Assembly: GCF_047948215.1 (NCBI RefSeq)
Contig: NC_134458.1
Span: 146,397,036-146,461,035, forward strand
Direction: 5' to 3'
Length of the DNA stretch: 64,000 nucleotides
Origin: Lycorma delicatula
Taxonomy: Eukaryota > Arthropoda > Insecta > Hemiptera > Fulgoridae
In this document: piece after piece, positions 11,421 through 24,400 of the stretch
Numbering within the stretch: the first letter of the stretch is position 1
How the letters are laid out: the number at the start of each line of letters is the position of its first letter
Translations under genes and position numbers: made by a program
The notes under the pieces: generated by a model
Seen by the model: the letters and a program-made list of their open reading frames with translations, nothing else
Told to the model about the DNA's origin: nothing
Databases searched by the model: none

Positions 11421-12339
11421 TTTTTAGGTTATGTCAACCTAACACTTACTTAAGCTAATTAAACTACTTAAACTAAACTAAAAGTCTATACTAATATTAA
11501 AAACTTAATTTACACCTTTGACATTATTGTTTTTAAATTAACAGACTATTTTAAATGACCTATTTAATTTAACATAAGATATCAAAAGTTACCTTGCTTA
11601 TAAACACCACGTGTTCTTATACTGAAATCTTTAAACATTATTTACTTTAAGAGTTCTCAACCGAATTTAATGTTTTACGTCTCATTTCACTCAGAAAACT
11701 TAGCTCTAGCACTTTGTCATGTACTTAAACCACTACACTAACTTTATACCACTTTTTCAACACTCTCGAGTGACAACCATCTAACCATGCTAGTTACTCC
11801 TAAGTAACTATACTACTAGGTAAGCATATATTCTAATATATGCTGATTTAGAAAAAAATAATAAAACGAAATTACAACCCCCGTACCATTTAAACATAAT
11901 AGTAGAAAAATTGTTTTAAATCCATCGATTGTGTTATCAAATAAATTGGTGTGAAAAAAGTACCTAAAATATATATTTTTATTAAGATATAAAGCGTTCT
12001 GCAACAGTATGTGCAGAATATTTTCTTTTTTTAAGTAATAAAATATATAAAAAAGTTTTTTTTTTAGTGCGATTTTAGTAAGTTTTATTTTTATCAAAAT
12101 TTCTGTAAGATTTTACTTAAGCTAATTTCTTCTTAATTAATTGTATTACTTTACACATATCTATGACATAGTATAGGATAAAAAATAGAGTAAGTCATGG
12201 AAACCTAGCGATTTTAAAAAGGAAATAAAAAATTAAAAATATATTTACCTAATACCATTTATTGGCGTAACTTCAATCTTTAAATAACTTATCAGGCAAA
12301 TGACCACTATTTTCTATACACCTTTATAATCTATTCCGC
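11421..12339. other. AT-rich DNA without recognised genes
   Basis: No recognisable gene. The 93-residue minus-strand frame at 11816-12097 is low-complexity (K, I, F, L, Y) with no motif. Confidence 0.5.
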
Positions 12340-13361
12340 AAATTTCGCATAGCAGCTTGTACCTGCTGTCTGGGATTGCTTTGTCTGGGAGGCTTTGACT
12401 TCGTTAATGTTAGTAAGTCTACTAATAAACACTCTAGTGCCTAGACTTTAAATATCCCTAGAGAGAATCCCTATGATTCTGGAGAATGATAGTCATTCTA
12501 TGTAACAGGTCTGGAGAAAGTTCCGACTGTGTAAGATATCCTTTGGAAATCAAGTGACTTGAAGACATCTTCGAACTTCCGTCATGAATGCTGTAGCAGT
12601 GTGGGCTGTTGCTCCACCTTGGAATCACACCACGCTCTAGTCGATTACAAGACGAAGCGGTTCAGGAGCAAATAAATCTTGTAATATCGTGTACCGATCA
12701 GAATTGACTTTTAACACGCGACCTTCCTCTTCGAAGAAATAAAGGCTTATGATTCCAAAACTTGCACTTGGGGTTAATGGAATATGAAAAAAATTCATTT
12801 GAAGAATGCAGCTCAGGATTCGTATCAGACCAGTAATTAGAATTTTTTTGTTCATTGTGCCTGTTAAATGAAAATGCGCTTCGTCTCTGATTAACAAGAG
12901 CATTTCATCAGTAAACAAGTTAATAAAATTAAATTTGCCTAAGATATCATACGATTTGCTTTAGTCACGCTCACTTAAATATTGCACCACTATCATTTTA
13001 TAAGGATTAAAATTCAAATCCGTATGTAGCGTAGAATTCTTCTGATACTGCTGTGAGATAAATGAAGGGCTGTAGCATGCTTTCTGCTTGAACGCTGAGG
13101 GCTCCTCATCTGACTGTCTTTCAGTGTTTGGAGTTCTTACAGTGCATAGAACCTGGTGGCTTTTGTTTCGTTGCAGATTCAGTATTTGAAGTTTTTATCC
13201 GCAATTTTATCGTATTGCGGTTAGAAACAGCACCATGACGTGGAATATTGAAATGCCAACGGAATAATTGCTATATAATCACAACCGAATCACTGTTTTT
13301 AAAATACGTTTCCACAATGAATACCACGGTGTAAAACAGTCCACTGTTCCGTTTTTGGCAT
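12340..13361 (-). pseudogene. Tc1/mariner-superfamily transposase (DUF4817-type N-terminus), decayed
   Basis: A cut-and-paste DNA transposase relic, read by joining frames on the minus strand. The start ATG is at 13361 (MPKTEQWTVL). The N-terminal helix-turn-helix region is recognisable as YFKNSDS..., HFNIPRHGAVPNRNTI and KPPGS...VRTP. The DDE domain lies in the 12637-12918 frame: first catalytic Asp in DEAHFHLTG, then FGII.YFFEEEGR and NSDRYT. Next comes the region of the second Asp, which should read QQDGATAHTA but reads QGGATAHTA. The C-terminus decays toward 12340. Multiple stops and frame changes plus loss of the second Asp make it inactive. Terminal inverted repeats were not found. Confidence 0.8.
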
Positions 13362-14560
13362 GAAGTTTGCAGTGTTTCGTTTCCGCCTGCATATTAGATT
13401 TATAAACTTATTTAAAAAATCGTTTAGTTCCCGTGACTCACCCCTACTAATGTACATTTCAACCGAGTTCATGAAAGGAGAAGATACTCAAATTCACCCT
13501 TTATTTGTTTGTTTGTTTTTTTTTATTGTATTTTTAAGCGTTATTCTTAAGCAAATGAATTTTTTTGTATTAATAGTAGAAATTTTTTTCACCTAAAGTG
13601 AAAGGTTTTTTTAATGAAAAACTATAGTTTCTTCACATATATGATTTGTAGATAACTTTAATTTTTTTCCGATATTGTTTCCTAGTACTGGATTTTTATA
13701 GCGTAACGAGATATGTAGCCTAATATAATTTGGATATTCAAGGTATTTTTATTCGAAAATTATTTTGAAAATGGAAGTAAAACACAATTCGTATTCAGAA
13801 TTCCAGAACCTTAGCTCAAGAACCTTAATAGTCTTTTTATGACCTTTTGTCCAATTTTTTTATTTTTTATTTATATATGTATATACAGTATATATAGATG
13901 ACATTTTCTTTCCTTTATCTCTTGCGAGCCGCTTTTTACACACAAGTGGTTTTTTATACCTATACAAACGCTAAATAAAATTTAAAAAATAAACCCATTT
14001 CAAAAAACTGTATTAAAAATTATAAAAACCTTTTAATTTCATAATCTTTACGACAGTTCCAAATCAAGGGTAAGGAAACTAATTGTAATTAGTTTTTAAT
14101 CAGACGCCGATCTATAAAAATAAAATATTTAAATAAAAATTGAAAAATGTTTATTTTTAGGTTTTTTTTAGTTAAATTTTATTATTACTCTAAAAAAATT
14201 ATTTATCTTTCAATTTTATAGTCAGCAGAAAGTTAATGTACCGTATTTATAAAAACAAAATTGGAATTTAGTTAGACTAAATCACGTACATAATCTAACA
14301 TCTTTAAAATTAGATGTATTTTTTTCAGTTCTATGGTCTCTTAGTGTAGACCTATTCAAGAAAATGTCGCTTATAACACCACAATGATTCATCCATAGAT
14401 AAAAATTTGTAAAACTTTTTTTTGGAGGGAATTTTTATAAATAATTTGAATTTGTTTTCTAAAAGCTCATTAAGATTTAAAATTTATACCTTTGCATGTA
14501 AAAAGAATAAAAACCTATATGCAGACTGTTAGTAACATATAGAAATGTTTGAATAATTTT
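13362..14560. other. AT-rich DNA without recognised genes
   Basis: The plus-strand frame at 13360-13596 overlaps the transposase relic and is not a gene. The rest is AT-rich with short poly-T runs and a small TATATA stretch near 13871-13897. Confidence 0.5.
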
Positions 14561-14564
14561 TCAC

Positions 14565-15150
14565 CTGTTAAACAAAAAAAAGAAATTTAAGAAATGTCAA
14601 ATGCTTCTACCTCAAAACGATCTATATTTTTGTGTAAGACCACCCCAGACTTCCGAACCCAAATTAAAAATTGTAAATGAAAATGGTAGGATTGTAACAC
14701 ATCATTTTAAAGGGAAGTGAAAAAAAAGTGATGATGTGAAAAACTTCAGACAGCTAGAAATCTTATAATATTCTTCGCGGCTAATTTTTAAATTGGACTA
14801 TTGTATATCCCAAGTGATAGCCTCGTACCAAAATGTAGATTGTTTTGTGGTAGGGACATTTGCTAAATTTTATTTTTTTAGTGTTTTAATTGTTGAGAAA
14901 TTATTTAAGGACTACTGGAGACCACTTTTGAAACCACTTGTGAAAAATATTAAATGACTGTCATTTTGGTTAGTATTGTCATAGCCCGATATTTTTTAGG
15001 TCAATTTTTTTTAATGTCCTTTTGTTTTTTTCCACAATGTGCTCTTCTTAACACTACCCTTTCCTATTAAAATTTTTGAGTTGGCCGACCAATGAGAGCT
15101 CGGGGTAGAGTAATTTCATAATGAAAAGTAGATCGTTTTGGAGGATGGAG
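14565..15150 (+). repeat. Foldback-type repeat family F4, copy 1
   Basis: Matches a second copy at 54690-55150 in the same orientation. Shared blocks are AAATGCTTCTACCTCAAAACG-like near 14600, GCCTCGTACCAAAA near 14821, TTAATTGTTGAGAAATT near 14887 and TGTGAAAAATATTAAATG near 14938. The unit carries inverted arms: about 14575-14660 pairs imperfectly with about 14800-14895. Nothing codes. Confidence 0.55.
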
Positions 15151-16499
15151 GAAGGCGTATTTATAATACTTATTACATTTTTTGTTGATTAGACAGTTTT
15201 AAATACAAAATATTTCATTTGAATTTTTACCCATTAAGATCTTTGGCTTTTATAATTATCGCAAATAAAATTAATTTTTACCATAAGGTGTGTTTGAGGA
15301 ATAATTTATCTTAAACTTTTTCTATATATAGAAAATGTTGATCAACTTAATGAAAAACCTTCAAATAAAAAATTTCCTTGAATTATATTAAAATTTATGA
15401 TTTTAACGACAATCGACAAGTGTTCATGGTCAAATTTATTTTCTATTTTAAACGATATATTATTTCAAATACAAATTATTATTTTTTATTTATTTTACGA
15501 ATAAATAAATAAATGTTGGAAGTTTAACAATGTTTATTTATTTATATTTTACAAAAATGTAAATTATGTACTACGCAAATTATTAATCATAAATTTCTAT
15601 TTATGGTATTACATACTTTAACATATAAGTACTTATTAAAGGCCATTACAAAAAAAAAGTTAAATCATAGAAATTACTATTATTATATATTTTTTTATTA
15701 TTATTATTATTACAATTGATTGTTGTCAGGTGTTTGGATAAGCAGTATATGTAAAATACCGGAAATATCATCAAATAGAATAAATATTTTTTTGTATTTA
15801 TTTTTTTAGATATAATATCATTATTTATCATAACATTTAATTTATTGCAAAGTTTTGTTATCATAAGTACTGTTTAAATAAAAATAAAATTTAAATAAAT
15901 ATATGGTAGTAAGTACTTATAATCAGATTTATTCGAGAAAATACATAAAGAAAAAATAGTTTAATCTTTTCGAATAACTTTGCTATTAAAGATATTTGCC
16001 CTCGTCCTTCAAGGTTTTATAATGACATTAAGAGAACCCTTAATGTAAATACATGCTATACTGTAATAACCCGGTAGCATTTTCCAATCAAATAATATAA
16101 AAGTTAAAATTGTTGAGATAATAACAACAATGACCGTAACAAAATTATTACTTTCGTAATTGCATGAAATTTTATCGTAAATATAATTCTTTCTTTATGA
16201 AACTTTTTTTTTATTTTCCTTTATTCTTTCTTCTTATTATAAAATGTACTTGAAATTTTATTGCATTTAACCAATCAGAATACCTAAATTAAATTTTCTA
16301 CAGTCATGGTCTTTGAAAAATAAACTCTAAGAAATTTTCACACTACAATAAAATTGTTTTAAATGTTGTTTTTTAAATTTCATATTCATTTTTCAGCTTA
16401 ATTTTTTTAAATTTTAATCTTACTCACATGACCATACATTATTTTTTCTTTTTTTAATGATGCTAGTAACGTAAATTACTAAGATAAATTAGCGAAAAG
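15151..16499. other. AT-rich DNA without recognised genes
   Basis: Very AT-rich, with short ATT/AAT microsatellite-like runs at 15660-15715. The 72-residue minus-strand frame at 15646-15864 is Asn/Ile/Lys-rich low complexity and not a gene. Confidence 0.5.
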
Positions 16500-16988
16500 T
16501 CATTGGTATGCTTGACATCTCTCCCGCCACCACCCCATTCGGTCGCCCTAAAGCATAAGACCGAATGTCTGTGCCACAAACGGCTACTGAGCAGCCGAAA
16601 CAGTTTAGCAACCGGTGTCCTAAATAGCTTCTAGAGCTTACCTAACAGCGTGGGTGGACTAAGCGTGGTGCCATACACCACCTCTTTACGTGTCCCAACC
16701 GCTCACTTGTCATATTTTTACTAAAATGGGTAGGCGCACTCCATCAACTACTAAAAATATATATGACATCCATAAATTAAAATTTACTTCGTCTAGACAG
16801 CAATTCGTTGCCACGCCTAGATCGCTGAATGCCAGCAAGTATCTTTCTACCATATTAAAGCGCTTGGAGCCTTAATTGGCTGGTGATCAGCCATATATCT
16901 CCAGGTTAGCTTCCGACAGCAGTGCGGTAGGAGTCTTTCCCTTGAGTAAATTACTGATGTCGGTTGAACATAGCAACCGCATCAAGGA

Positions 16989-17024
16989 ACTCCCACGCGG
17001 CCCACTCCCGGCCCGCGTGGGAGT
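16989..17024. repeat. Perfect 12-bp inverted repeat, GC-rich
   Basis: Arm ACTCCCACGCGG (16989-17000) is followed by a 12-base spacer and its exact complement (17013-17024). It sits six bases before a second, longer hairpin. Confidence 0.85.
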
Positions 17025-17029
17025 AAATC

Positions 17030-17082
17030 GTATTTGGGATGCGATTTCGGCCCGGCCCGGCCCGAAATCGCATCCCAAATAC
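17030..17082. repeat. Perfect 21-bp inverted repeat with 11-base GC loop
   Basis: Arm 17030-17050 is the exact reverse complement of 17062-17082. The loop at 17051-17061 is CCCGGCCCGGC. Both arms fall inside the RT-derived coding remnant. Confidence 0.9.
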
Positions 17083-17715
17083 CTCGGCTCACGGCCTCTT
17101 TGCAACCTCCACATGGCTGCTCGGATTTTCACCACTAAATCGATTGGGAGAGCCTTTCCCAATACTGTAGTAACCTCGTTGGAGGTTGTTTTAAAAACAC
17201 AAGTGCATACTATTAATGCTCTGCGCTGGTCACTCCTTAAATTTTGAACAAGTTTTCTATCCATATCCAACCTATGCGTCCGTGTAAGACGTGTATCCAA
17301 ACGGGCGCCGTGTAAGCGGTCATGCTTTCGAAGACACCTTGGTACACCATGTACATTTGACGGCCAGACAACCCATAGTCCTTCCGAGCAATCCTTCTAA
17401 GTCTGTCCATCACTGAGACGGCGTCCGCCGCTACTTGCCTAATGTGGTTGCTAAACAGTAACTTCTCATCAAACAAAACACCTAAGTACTTATGAACTCT
17501 CACTCGGCTGATTACACAGCCTTTATACCTAATATAGGGGTTTCGACTGTACGATAATTTGCCTGTACCCTTAAGAAGCATAAACTTCGTCTTGGGCACA
17601 AAATCTTTAAATTTTTAATGCCCATCCAGCCCTCCGCGGTTGATAAGGCCGAAAAGTTATATTCAATTTTTTTTTTGTTTGATAGTATTACTTTCCTGGC
17701 ATCGTAGCTTTAGAG

Positions 17716-18096
17716 CACATATTCTCAAACTTTTTCGCCCACCGCCCGCATTGAGAATCAAAATTGTTCTAGAGCCGAAAAATTTTTCAACTTAACATCT
17801 GTTAAAAATAATAATTGCAGTTGCTATTTGTAAGATGCGCTCTTGAAAACAGCGATTGCGATTATTGTTTTTAAAGTGGTATATCCTATTTCTGAGTTGA
17901 AAATTATATTTTAAATGACAGCGAATAAAACACATATTTAATCGTATTTTGAAGTATGTTTATTAAAATTTTTTTCAAAAAAATTACAATTATCTATTCA
18001 AAAACAACCCCCCTCCAATTTTCTGTGGGCCTTCTACCCCACTAAAGACCTCCAGCACCCATAAGGGGGCGTTATCGCCCACTTTGAGAACGAATG
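17716..18096. mobile_element. hAT-type MITE with 8-bp target duplication
   Basis: The left end CACATATTCTCAAACTTTTT continues into CGCCCACCGCCC. The right end read inward on the minus strand is CATTCGTTCTCAAAGTGGGC. These match the hAT-type terminal pattern CAGTGGTTCTCAAA-GTGGGCG. The flanks are CTTTAGAG (17708-17715) and CTCTAGAG (18097-18104), an 8-base target duplication with one change, the size hAT elements make. At 381 bp with no open frame it is a non-autonomous miniature element. Confidence 0.75.
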
Positions 18097-18109
18097 CTCT
18101 AGAGCTATG

Positions 18110-18665
18110 TTGCAAGAAGGAAAATATGGTAATTATTTAAAAAATGGGTTATGGAGTTTTTGCATTTCTTAACGTTTCATTGCCCAGGGACCCCAAAAAA
18201 CCCCAAAAAAGTGGCGCTATTGTTCATACGTAAATATGTATGGCATATGAAGCTTAATAACATTTGACTGGATAAACCAATTTTTATGAAATTTTGTAAG
18301 ACTGTGGTATATAATGCAGTTTGTTGGTAAAATTTCGGGATCAATATCTCCAGGTGGTGAGGTAAATAGTTTTTATGAAACTATTTAACTCACCCCCTGA
18401 GGTCAATTTTCTCCAATTTTGCAAACATAAGTTTATAACAAACATAATTTTGCAAACATAGGTTCATTATATGCGTACATGATTAACTTACCACTTAAAA
18501 ATAAATTGCCCCAAGATTTTCCCTCTTCCTCAAAAACCGAAAAAAATCTATATTTTTATTTACTGCATATTTTTTAACTAAATTTTTTTGTCTTTCTAAG
18601 CATACTAGTAGTAGCCCAAAAAAATACTTTAGGAGCTGATAAAAAATTGGAGGGGTAGCTGATCA
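18110..18665. repeat. Unclassified dispersed-repeat-like block with hairpin
   Basis: Less AT-rich than its surroundings. It contains CCCAAAAAACCCCAAAAAAG near 18190, an ATACGTAAATATGTATGG tract near 18218, CAATATCTCCAGGTGGTGAG near 18343 and a strong hairpin at 18356-18394 (17-base arms, one mismatch, 5-base loop). The style resembles F2/F3 repeats, but no second copy is in the window. Confidence 0.4.
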
Positions 18666-18708
18666 GAGTTTAAATTTGAATTTGATTTGAATCTTTTTAA
18701 ATTTTTTT

Positions 18709-18714
<6 letters not shown>

Positions 18715-18742
<28 letters not shown>
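18715..18742. repeat. (TA)n microsatellite
   Basis: About 13 TA units in a row. Confidence 0.9.
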
Positions 18743-18746
<4 letters not shown>

Positions 18747-20548
18747 TAGCTTTTATTATGCTTAAAATATTAATTTTAACATTACTGAATAAATTAAAAT
18801 AAAAATATTTTTAAAACAAGTCTTATTAAATTATAGATAATAATTAAATAATATTTATTTTTGATATATTGCTATACAAATTACTATTATAAGCATAATG
18901 AATGTTTATAAATTTATAGAATTAAACAGTACAATACCTTATAGGTACAAAATCTTTGGTAGAACATAATATATTTCTTTTTAATTTTGATACAAGTTTT
19001 TTTCTTACTTAAGGATATGACATGTAAGGAAATTATCGGAAATTTATGGTATTATTCATCATATGGTGGCGTTTATTAAAATATTAAGTTTACTACTATT
19101 AATTATTAAGTATTTATATTACCTTGACAGAACAAAAACTATTGGAAAGCAATCTAATTAACAATGAATCGATAGATCGATTGTGTATAGGTTATGTTAT
19201 AAGATACGATATATTAAGACCTCGATCAGGTCGGGTGAAGGTTGAAAATATATTGGCAGAAGTTTAATAAAGTAATGTATATATGGATATACTATATAAC
19301 CTGGGTCCAGGAAGTTCGCATTAATTGTAATATTAATGGGAATTCTTTTAGGGTATTGCATATCCTTTTAGCTAATATAATTTGTCACTTTTTTTAAACA
19401 ATAACATCTTCTTTAATAATAATTTATTTTTGTTATTATTGTTATTATTCTTTATTAGATTTACCCTTGACTTCATAACTAAAACACAACAAGGCCATTA
19501 TCACAAATATCATTAAAAGTTACCATATATGCTTATCTTTCAAATCGTATGTACTCAGAATTCATTCCGTGTTAAAATTAAAATTAAAAAATCATTCGAA
19601 AAGTAATTTTTATTACAAAAGGGCGTGTTTAAATAAAATTAGTAATTCAATTAACAATTCAATGTATAATAAGCGTTACAAACTATTTAAATACAAGGCT
19701 TTTTTATCTCTATTCCTAAGCATTTTATAAATGTACTCTTACGTAGATACTTAATAAATTATAGCATGTTTAATTTTTCCTTCTCTTTTCATTATTTTTA
19801 TCGTTATCCTTCTTTCTGCTCGTCCCCTTTTGTTTTTCCTTGTTCCTCACTTCAATCTTTTACAATTCTCTTTATTTTTTTCTCTTCTTTCACAGACTTT
19901 TAAAAATAATTTTTACCTTGAACAATTTTTTTTCTATTGCGCCTTCTATGGACCACATAAAAGTAATGTATTTAGTTTTGATGTTTCGCCATTATTTTTT
20001 CATTCTCCCAATCTGAATTTGTTTTTTATTCTTCTGTTCTATATTTTCCTCTTTTGGCCCATAGATTTTCTTGGAAAATCTGTAAATTTTATTTTTTGTT
20101 TCTAAAAATTTCTTTATTAGACATTTCCTTTTTTTCCTTACTGTCTAGTTATATTATTTTTGCTTTAAACCGATTATTCGTAAGATTTAGGAAACAGTTG
20201 AATATTTTCTTAATTAGCCTGTTTTTACTCATTCTTTTAACATGTCCAAAAAATTATAATTTATTTTTTTTTTTTATTGAGTATTTAATTTATTGTATAG
20301 CTTTATTGTATACGATCCTTTTATTATCTTTGCTTAATTTTATCTTTTTATATTTGCTTATTATCATCGGGCTTAATAATTTTCCCTTTTAAATTCTTAA
20401 GAATTTTCTTCCATTTTTGAATTAATTACTAAATTAATTGTTTCTGTGGAGTAAAGACATATTATTTTTCAACGTTTTTTATTTAATTTTATTTTTCAGA
20501 CGATTGTAATTATTTTTATCTAATTTATTTGTTTAATATATCCTTTTT
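18743..20548. other. AT-rich DNA with a pyrimidine-rich block
   Basis: No recognisable gene. From about 19770 to 20400 the plus strand is dominated by T and C (CTTCTTTCTGCTCGTCCCC-type text). This creates long chance frames (19830-20105 and 20054-20392) rich in F, L and S. These lack motifs and are explained by base composition. Confidence 0.55.
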
Positions 20549-21460
20549 ACTTCCTTGCACAAAGCAAAGGAAGTATTGTGATCGCGAAAAATTTCGGTTT
20601 TCAGATTTCAACGAAAATATCCATTTTGACCTCCCTGAATCTATTTTGACTAGTTTCGGCGTGACGTCTGTATATACGTACGTACGTATGTGCGTGTGTA
20701 TCTTGCATAACTCAAAAACGATTAGCCGTAGGATATTGAAATTTTGGATTTACGACTGTTGTAACATCTAGTTGTGCACCTCCCCTTTTTGATTGCAATC
20801 AACTGGACCAAAAGTATTCAAAAAAGCCCAAAATCAAAAAAAAAAATTGAATTTTGGACTTTTTCTTAACTGCAGCAATCATTGAGAGATATTATCAATA
20901 AGTGTACTTATAAGTGATATATTATAAGTGTACTTATTTCCATGAGTTGTAGCCAAATGATTTTAGTTAATGAAATATTTTGATCTTACAAGGGAAAGGC
21001 ACATCGGTTCAAATCAGACTTCATCTAATCTTTTGTACTTACTTAGACGAAGTAAAGGATCAAAATAGTTTTTGGTTTAATTAGAGCTTTTCAAAGAGCT
21101 TTCAACGAACTTTTCAAGATTGAATGAATAAATAAAAAAAGAACCAATGAATAAATAAGTACCACTTATCTATTCTTTGGTTCCAGAGTTATAGCCAGAT
21201 AAAATTTTAATTAATGAAATATTATTGGATCTTACAATGGTAAGGTAAATCGATTCAAATTAGACTTCATCTCCTTATTTTTAACTTTTTTTTTTAATTT
21301 AAATATATTGATGTACTAATACATCAACCTCTAATACATTAACCTAACACATTAACCTCTGATCGTAAAAAAAACATTACAATAAATGATAATTCAATTG
21401 TAACAATGAAAAATATCAGAAGTTCTTAAAGAAATAAAACTTGATGTACTTTTTCTTTTT
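20549..21460 (+). repeat. Dispersed repeat family F1, copy 3
   Basis: Opposite orientation to copies 1, 2 and 4. It starts ACTTCCTTGCACAAAGCAAA (20549) and continues GGAAGTATTGTGATCGCG. It has a long alternating tract TATATACGTACGTACGTATG near 20670 and GTTGTGCACCTCCCC near 20770. The block around 20890-21040 is repeated imperfectly at 21090-21275 (AAATGAAATATT...CTTACAA...GGTTCAAATCAGACTTCATC), a local tandem duplication. The far end is lost near 21460. The open frame at 20529-20771 is repeat sequence. Confidence 0.75.
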
Positions 21461-24400
21461 TTTTTAAATTGGGATTAAATTTAAAACATCTGATTAAAAA
21501 AAAAAATAATTATAATTAAATTTTATTATATAATTTAGACAGATTTTAATATTTAATAAAAATTTATAAAATATCTTTACTCTATTTTCCCTGGGATTTT
21601 TTTAAATATCTGTTTTATTTGTTATATCAATTTTATTTTAAATATCTAAAATTTATTTTTATTTAAAACGAAGGTAATTTTTCAAACTATGTTCCCCATA
21701 TGAAAAAAACACAATTTGCAAGAAATAAAAAAAGCGAGAAAAGAAGAAACCCTGCAATTTTAATAATAAGAAAGTTAATGTTGAGAATCTATGTAAGAGA
21801 CATTAGTCATGTGTTATATAAGAAGGCTACGTTATTTTCAATGCAAAAATATAAAATATAAATGTTCTAATTAATCTTTTTTTTTAATTTTTTCGTGAAA
21901 TTATTGTTTTAAAATACCAATATGATTTTAATTTATCAATACTTACTTCAAACCATTACTAAGCACTGATGAACAATTTTTTTAGGTATCTTAAAATCGT
22001 CTATTTAGACCATGTAATTTCTTATTTAAAAATTGTCCATTTTTTTTTTTAATAACCTTTTTAAAAAAAGAAGATAAACTTCAGAGTTATTGATTAATTT
22101 TAATCAAATATGCATTTAGTTGTGAGTTACATACGTAAAAAAACATACTAATCAAATCGAAAACAATGTTATTCTTCGTAGTCAAAATAATTATATAATT
22201 GTAATAAAGCTCTAATACATAAAAGAAGACAAAATTTATACATTTGAATATATTAAAAAGCAAAATTTAATACATATATATGTTTTTTTTTAAACTATAC
22301 ACAACTTTAGAAAAGATTCACTGAGTGATTTCTTTCTTGCGAAGTAATAAATATTTTATCGTTTTTTTAACGAATACATAGATTAAATAAAATTTTGAGT
22401 ATTTTCCCTTTCCTAAACAAAATGAAGATGTCACCTACATTTTAATAGCTTTAACATACTGATATGCAACCTATATTTGACTCAATAAAAAAACCAGTTG
22501 CACTTCATTCCTCAAATTCCTTAGTGCGGGATTATTGTTATTCTTAAGCATGGAGTGACTTGTGATTCAGGCCGCTTACAACTGTTACTCTTATGGTGCT
22601 TAATACATACTTATGGGAGATTTAGTTCCTAAAGAAATTCCCAGCGATTCAAAACCCAAATCTTGTTAAAATAATTAATTTCTTTCATAGAATTATATTA
22701 AGATAGATTATAATTATTAATCCTTAAATCTAATTTCTTAGATACAAATGAAGAGCTACATTAAACGGTAATTTAAATTAGTTGTAAAATAAGATTTCTC
22801 TCAAATCATTTTTTTGTCAAATTTATCGAAAATCCCAACACATTTATTAGTCTTCAAGTTAAAATATTTCTATTTTTAAATTAATAATTCTTTCTATCTA
22901 GGTGGTTTGGTTTAGAAAACAAATTAATTTTACTCATTTCAGACTTTATAAATCAACTAATTTTGACTCTTTTTATTTCACCATAAATTTTTTAATGGTT
23001 TCAACATCTACCGAAAGTTCTTTGAAATATACTTTTTTTTTAGCGAAATTTGTTTTCCAGTTGACCTTAGTTCTTAGATTAGTATTTCTATAATTGGGTG
23101 ATCTTCATGTACTTCAATGGTTATTGTGCTGCTATCTAATGAAAAAAAATCACCTAACAAGCTCACAGGCAGCCTCTTCCTATCAGATTCTGCAGATGAA
23201 TTTTCACTTCGCAAAAAAAACCAAAAAATTCAATTTAAAAGAAATACATTTTAAAAGTAAAGGATTACAAAAAACCATTAAAAAATATCAAAGTCATAAA
23301 AATAATTACAGCTTATCCTTCCAATCCTCAAATCTTTTCCTCGGTATCTTATCTACATTATCCTCATCCTCGTCTAACTTCCTTTTATAAACTTAAAAGC
23401 TAAATAAAAAGATTAAAGAATAAAGGACAATCTATTCATGAAAAAACTACCGCATAAGATAAACATCTCCAAGTAGAGAGTAGCTTTTAAGTGTCTTCCA
23501 AACAGATTGGTACTCACTTATCCCACAATCTCTCATTTGGTTGAAATCGTTTTTTTTTTTAAATAGAAACAATGTATTTACAATTAAAGACTTTTCATCG
23601 ACCACCTAAACTATATATTGCAACAAAAATAGGTTTTACATTAGAAATTAAAGAAACATCCAAAAAGAGGTGCAGTTTGAAGGATTTAAGAAAAAACGTA
23701 TAAATTTCCAAAATTTTGTACTAAGAGGAAGTATTAAATTTAATTATAAACTTTTCAAAAATCCTAAGACTCCCTAAGAGGAAATATTCAAAACTTAGTC
23801 GTAAACGTTTTAACCAGAATTGATTAAATAATAATAATTTCTTAATAAGATAATTAAATTAAAAAAATATTACAAGGAGAACGCATACAGATCGTTAACA
23901 AAAGGACAGAGTACGGAATGAGAGATGTCATCAAATAATCTCAAACCAGTTAAAATTTTTAACATATGTTTCCGAATTATTACATAATTTTATCTTTTTA
24001 TTGTTTGAGCTGTTCTTTCTTTCTATTCTTTATGTTCTTCCCTTACTTTTTTTGGTTTAATTAAATATATATATATATATATATATATTAATATTCATAA
24101 TTAATTATTGAGATACGTTATGTATGTGTACTTTACAAAATCAACTAAGTTATTTTTAAGAATATTTTGTTGGCCGCGTATACTAGTTGTTTTATTTAAC
24201 AGCTCTCTACTTTCTAAACTCTTTTCTTTTAGGTGTGCGTATGTGTGTGTGTAGTTGAGTTTTGAAATGATATTATTTTACAGACGAATAGAAAAGAATG
24301 ATCTTATTTAAATGCAGTCTTAACTATAAACATTAAAATATGTAAAATTATGTTATGTGATATAAAATAATATAAAAACTGGTTTTATGTACTGCTACAA

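Larger units (their letters stand above)
16887..17599 (-). pseudogene. Reverse transcriptase C-terminus of R1-like element, frameshifted
   Basis: The upstream frame (17599-17237) reads the RT thumb and beyond: KTKFMLLKGTGKLSY, then HKYLGVLFDEKLLFSNHI, a YLGV box typical of R1/Jockey-type polymerases. The protein continues in another frame (about 17300-16887: LRSDQRRALIVCTCVFKTTS, VLGKALPIDL), ending LEIYG at 16887. A frameshift lies within the 17237-17300 overlap. The stretch at 16989-17082 is made of two tight GC-rich inverted repeats that would be translated within this region, an unusual local structure. Confidence 0.8.
16500..17610 (-). mobile_element. R1-like retrotransposon, 3'-end fragment
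   Basis: A second R1-type piece, GC-richer than its surroundings and different in sequence from the 6.4-11.4 kb element. It holds the C-terminal part of ORF2 (17599 to 16887 on minus) and a following untranslated part down to about 16500. No poly(A) tail or target duplication was recognised. The 5' portion is absent, typical of 5'-truncated insertion. Confidence 0.7.

Noticed and set aside
19830..20392. Two overlapping plus-strand frames of 91 and 112 residues that look like membrane proteins
   Set aside because: They fall in a pyrimidine-rich tract; hydrophobic F/L/S/I composition is a by-product. No motif, start context or splice signal supports them.
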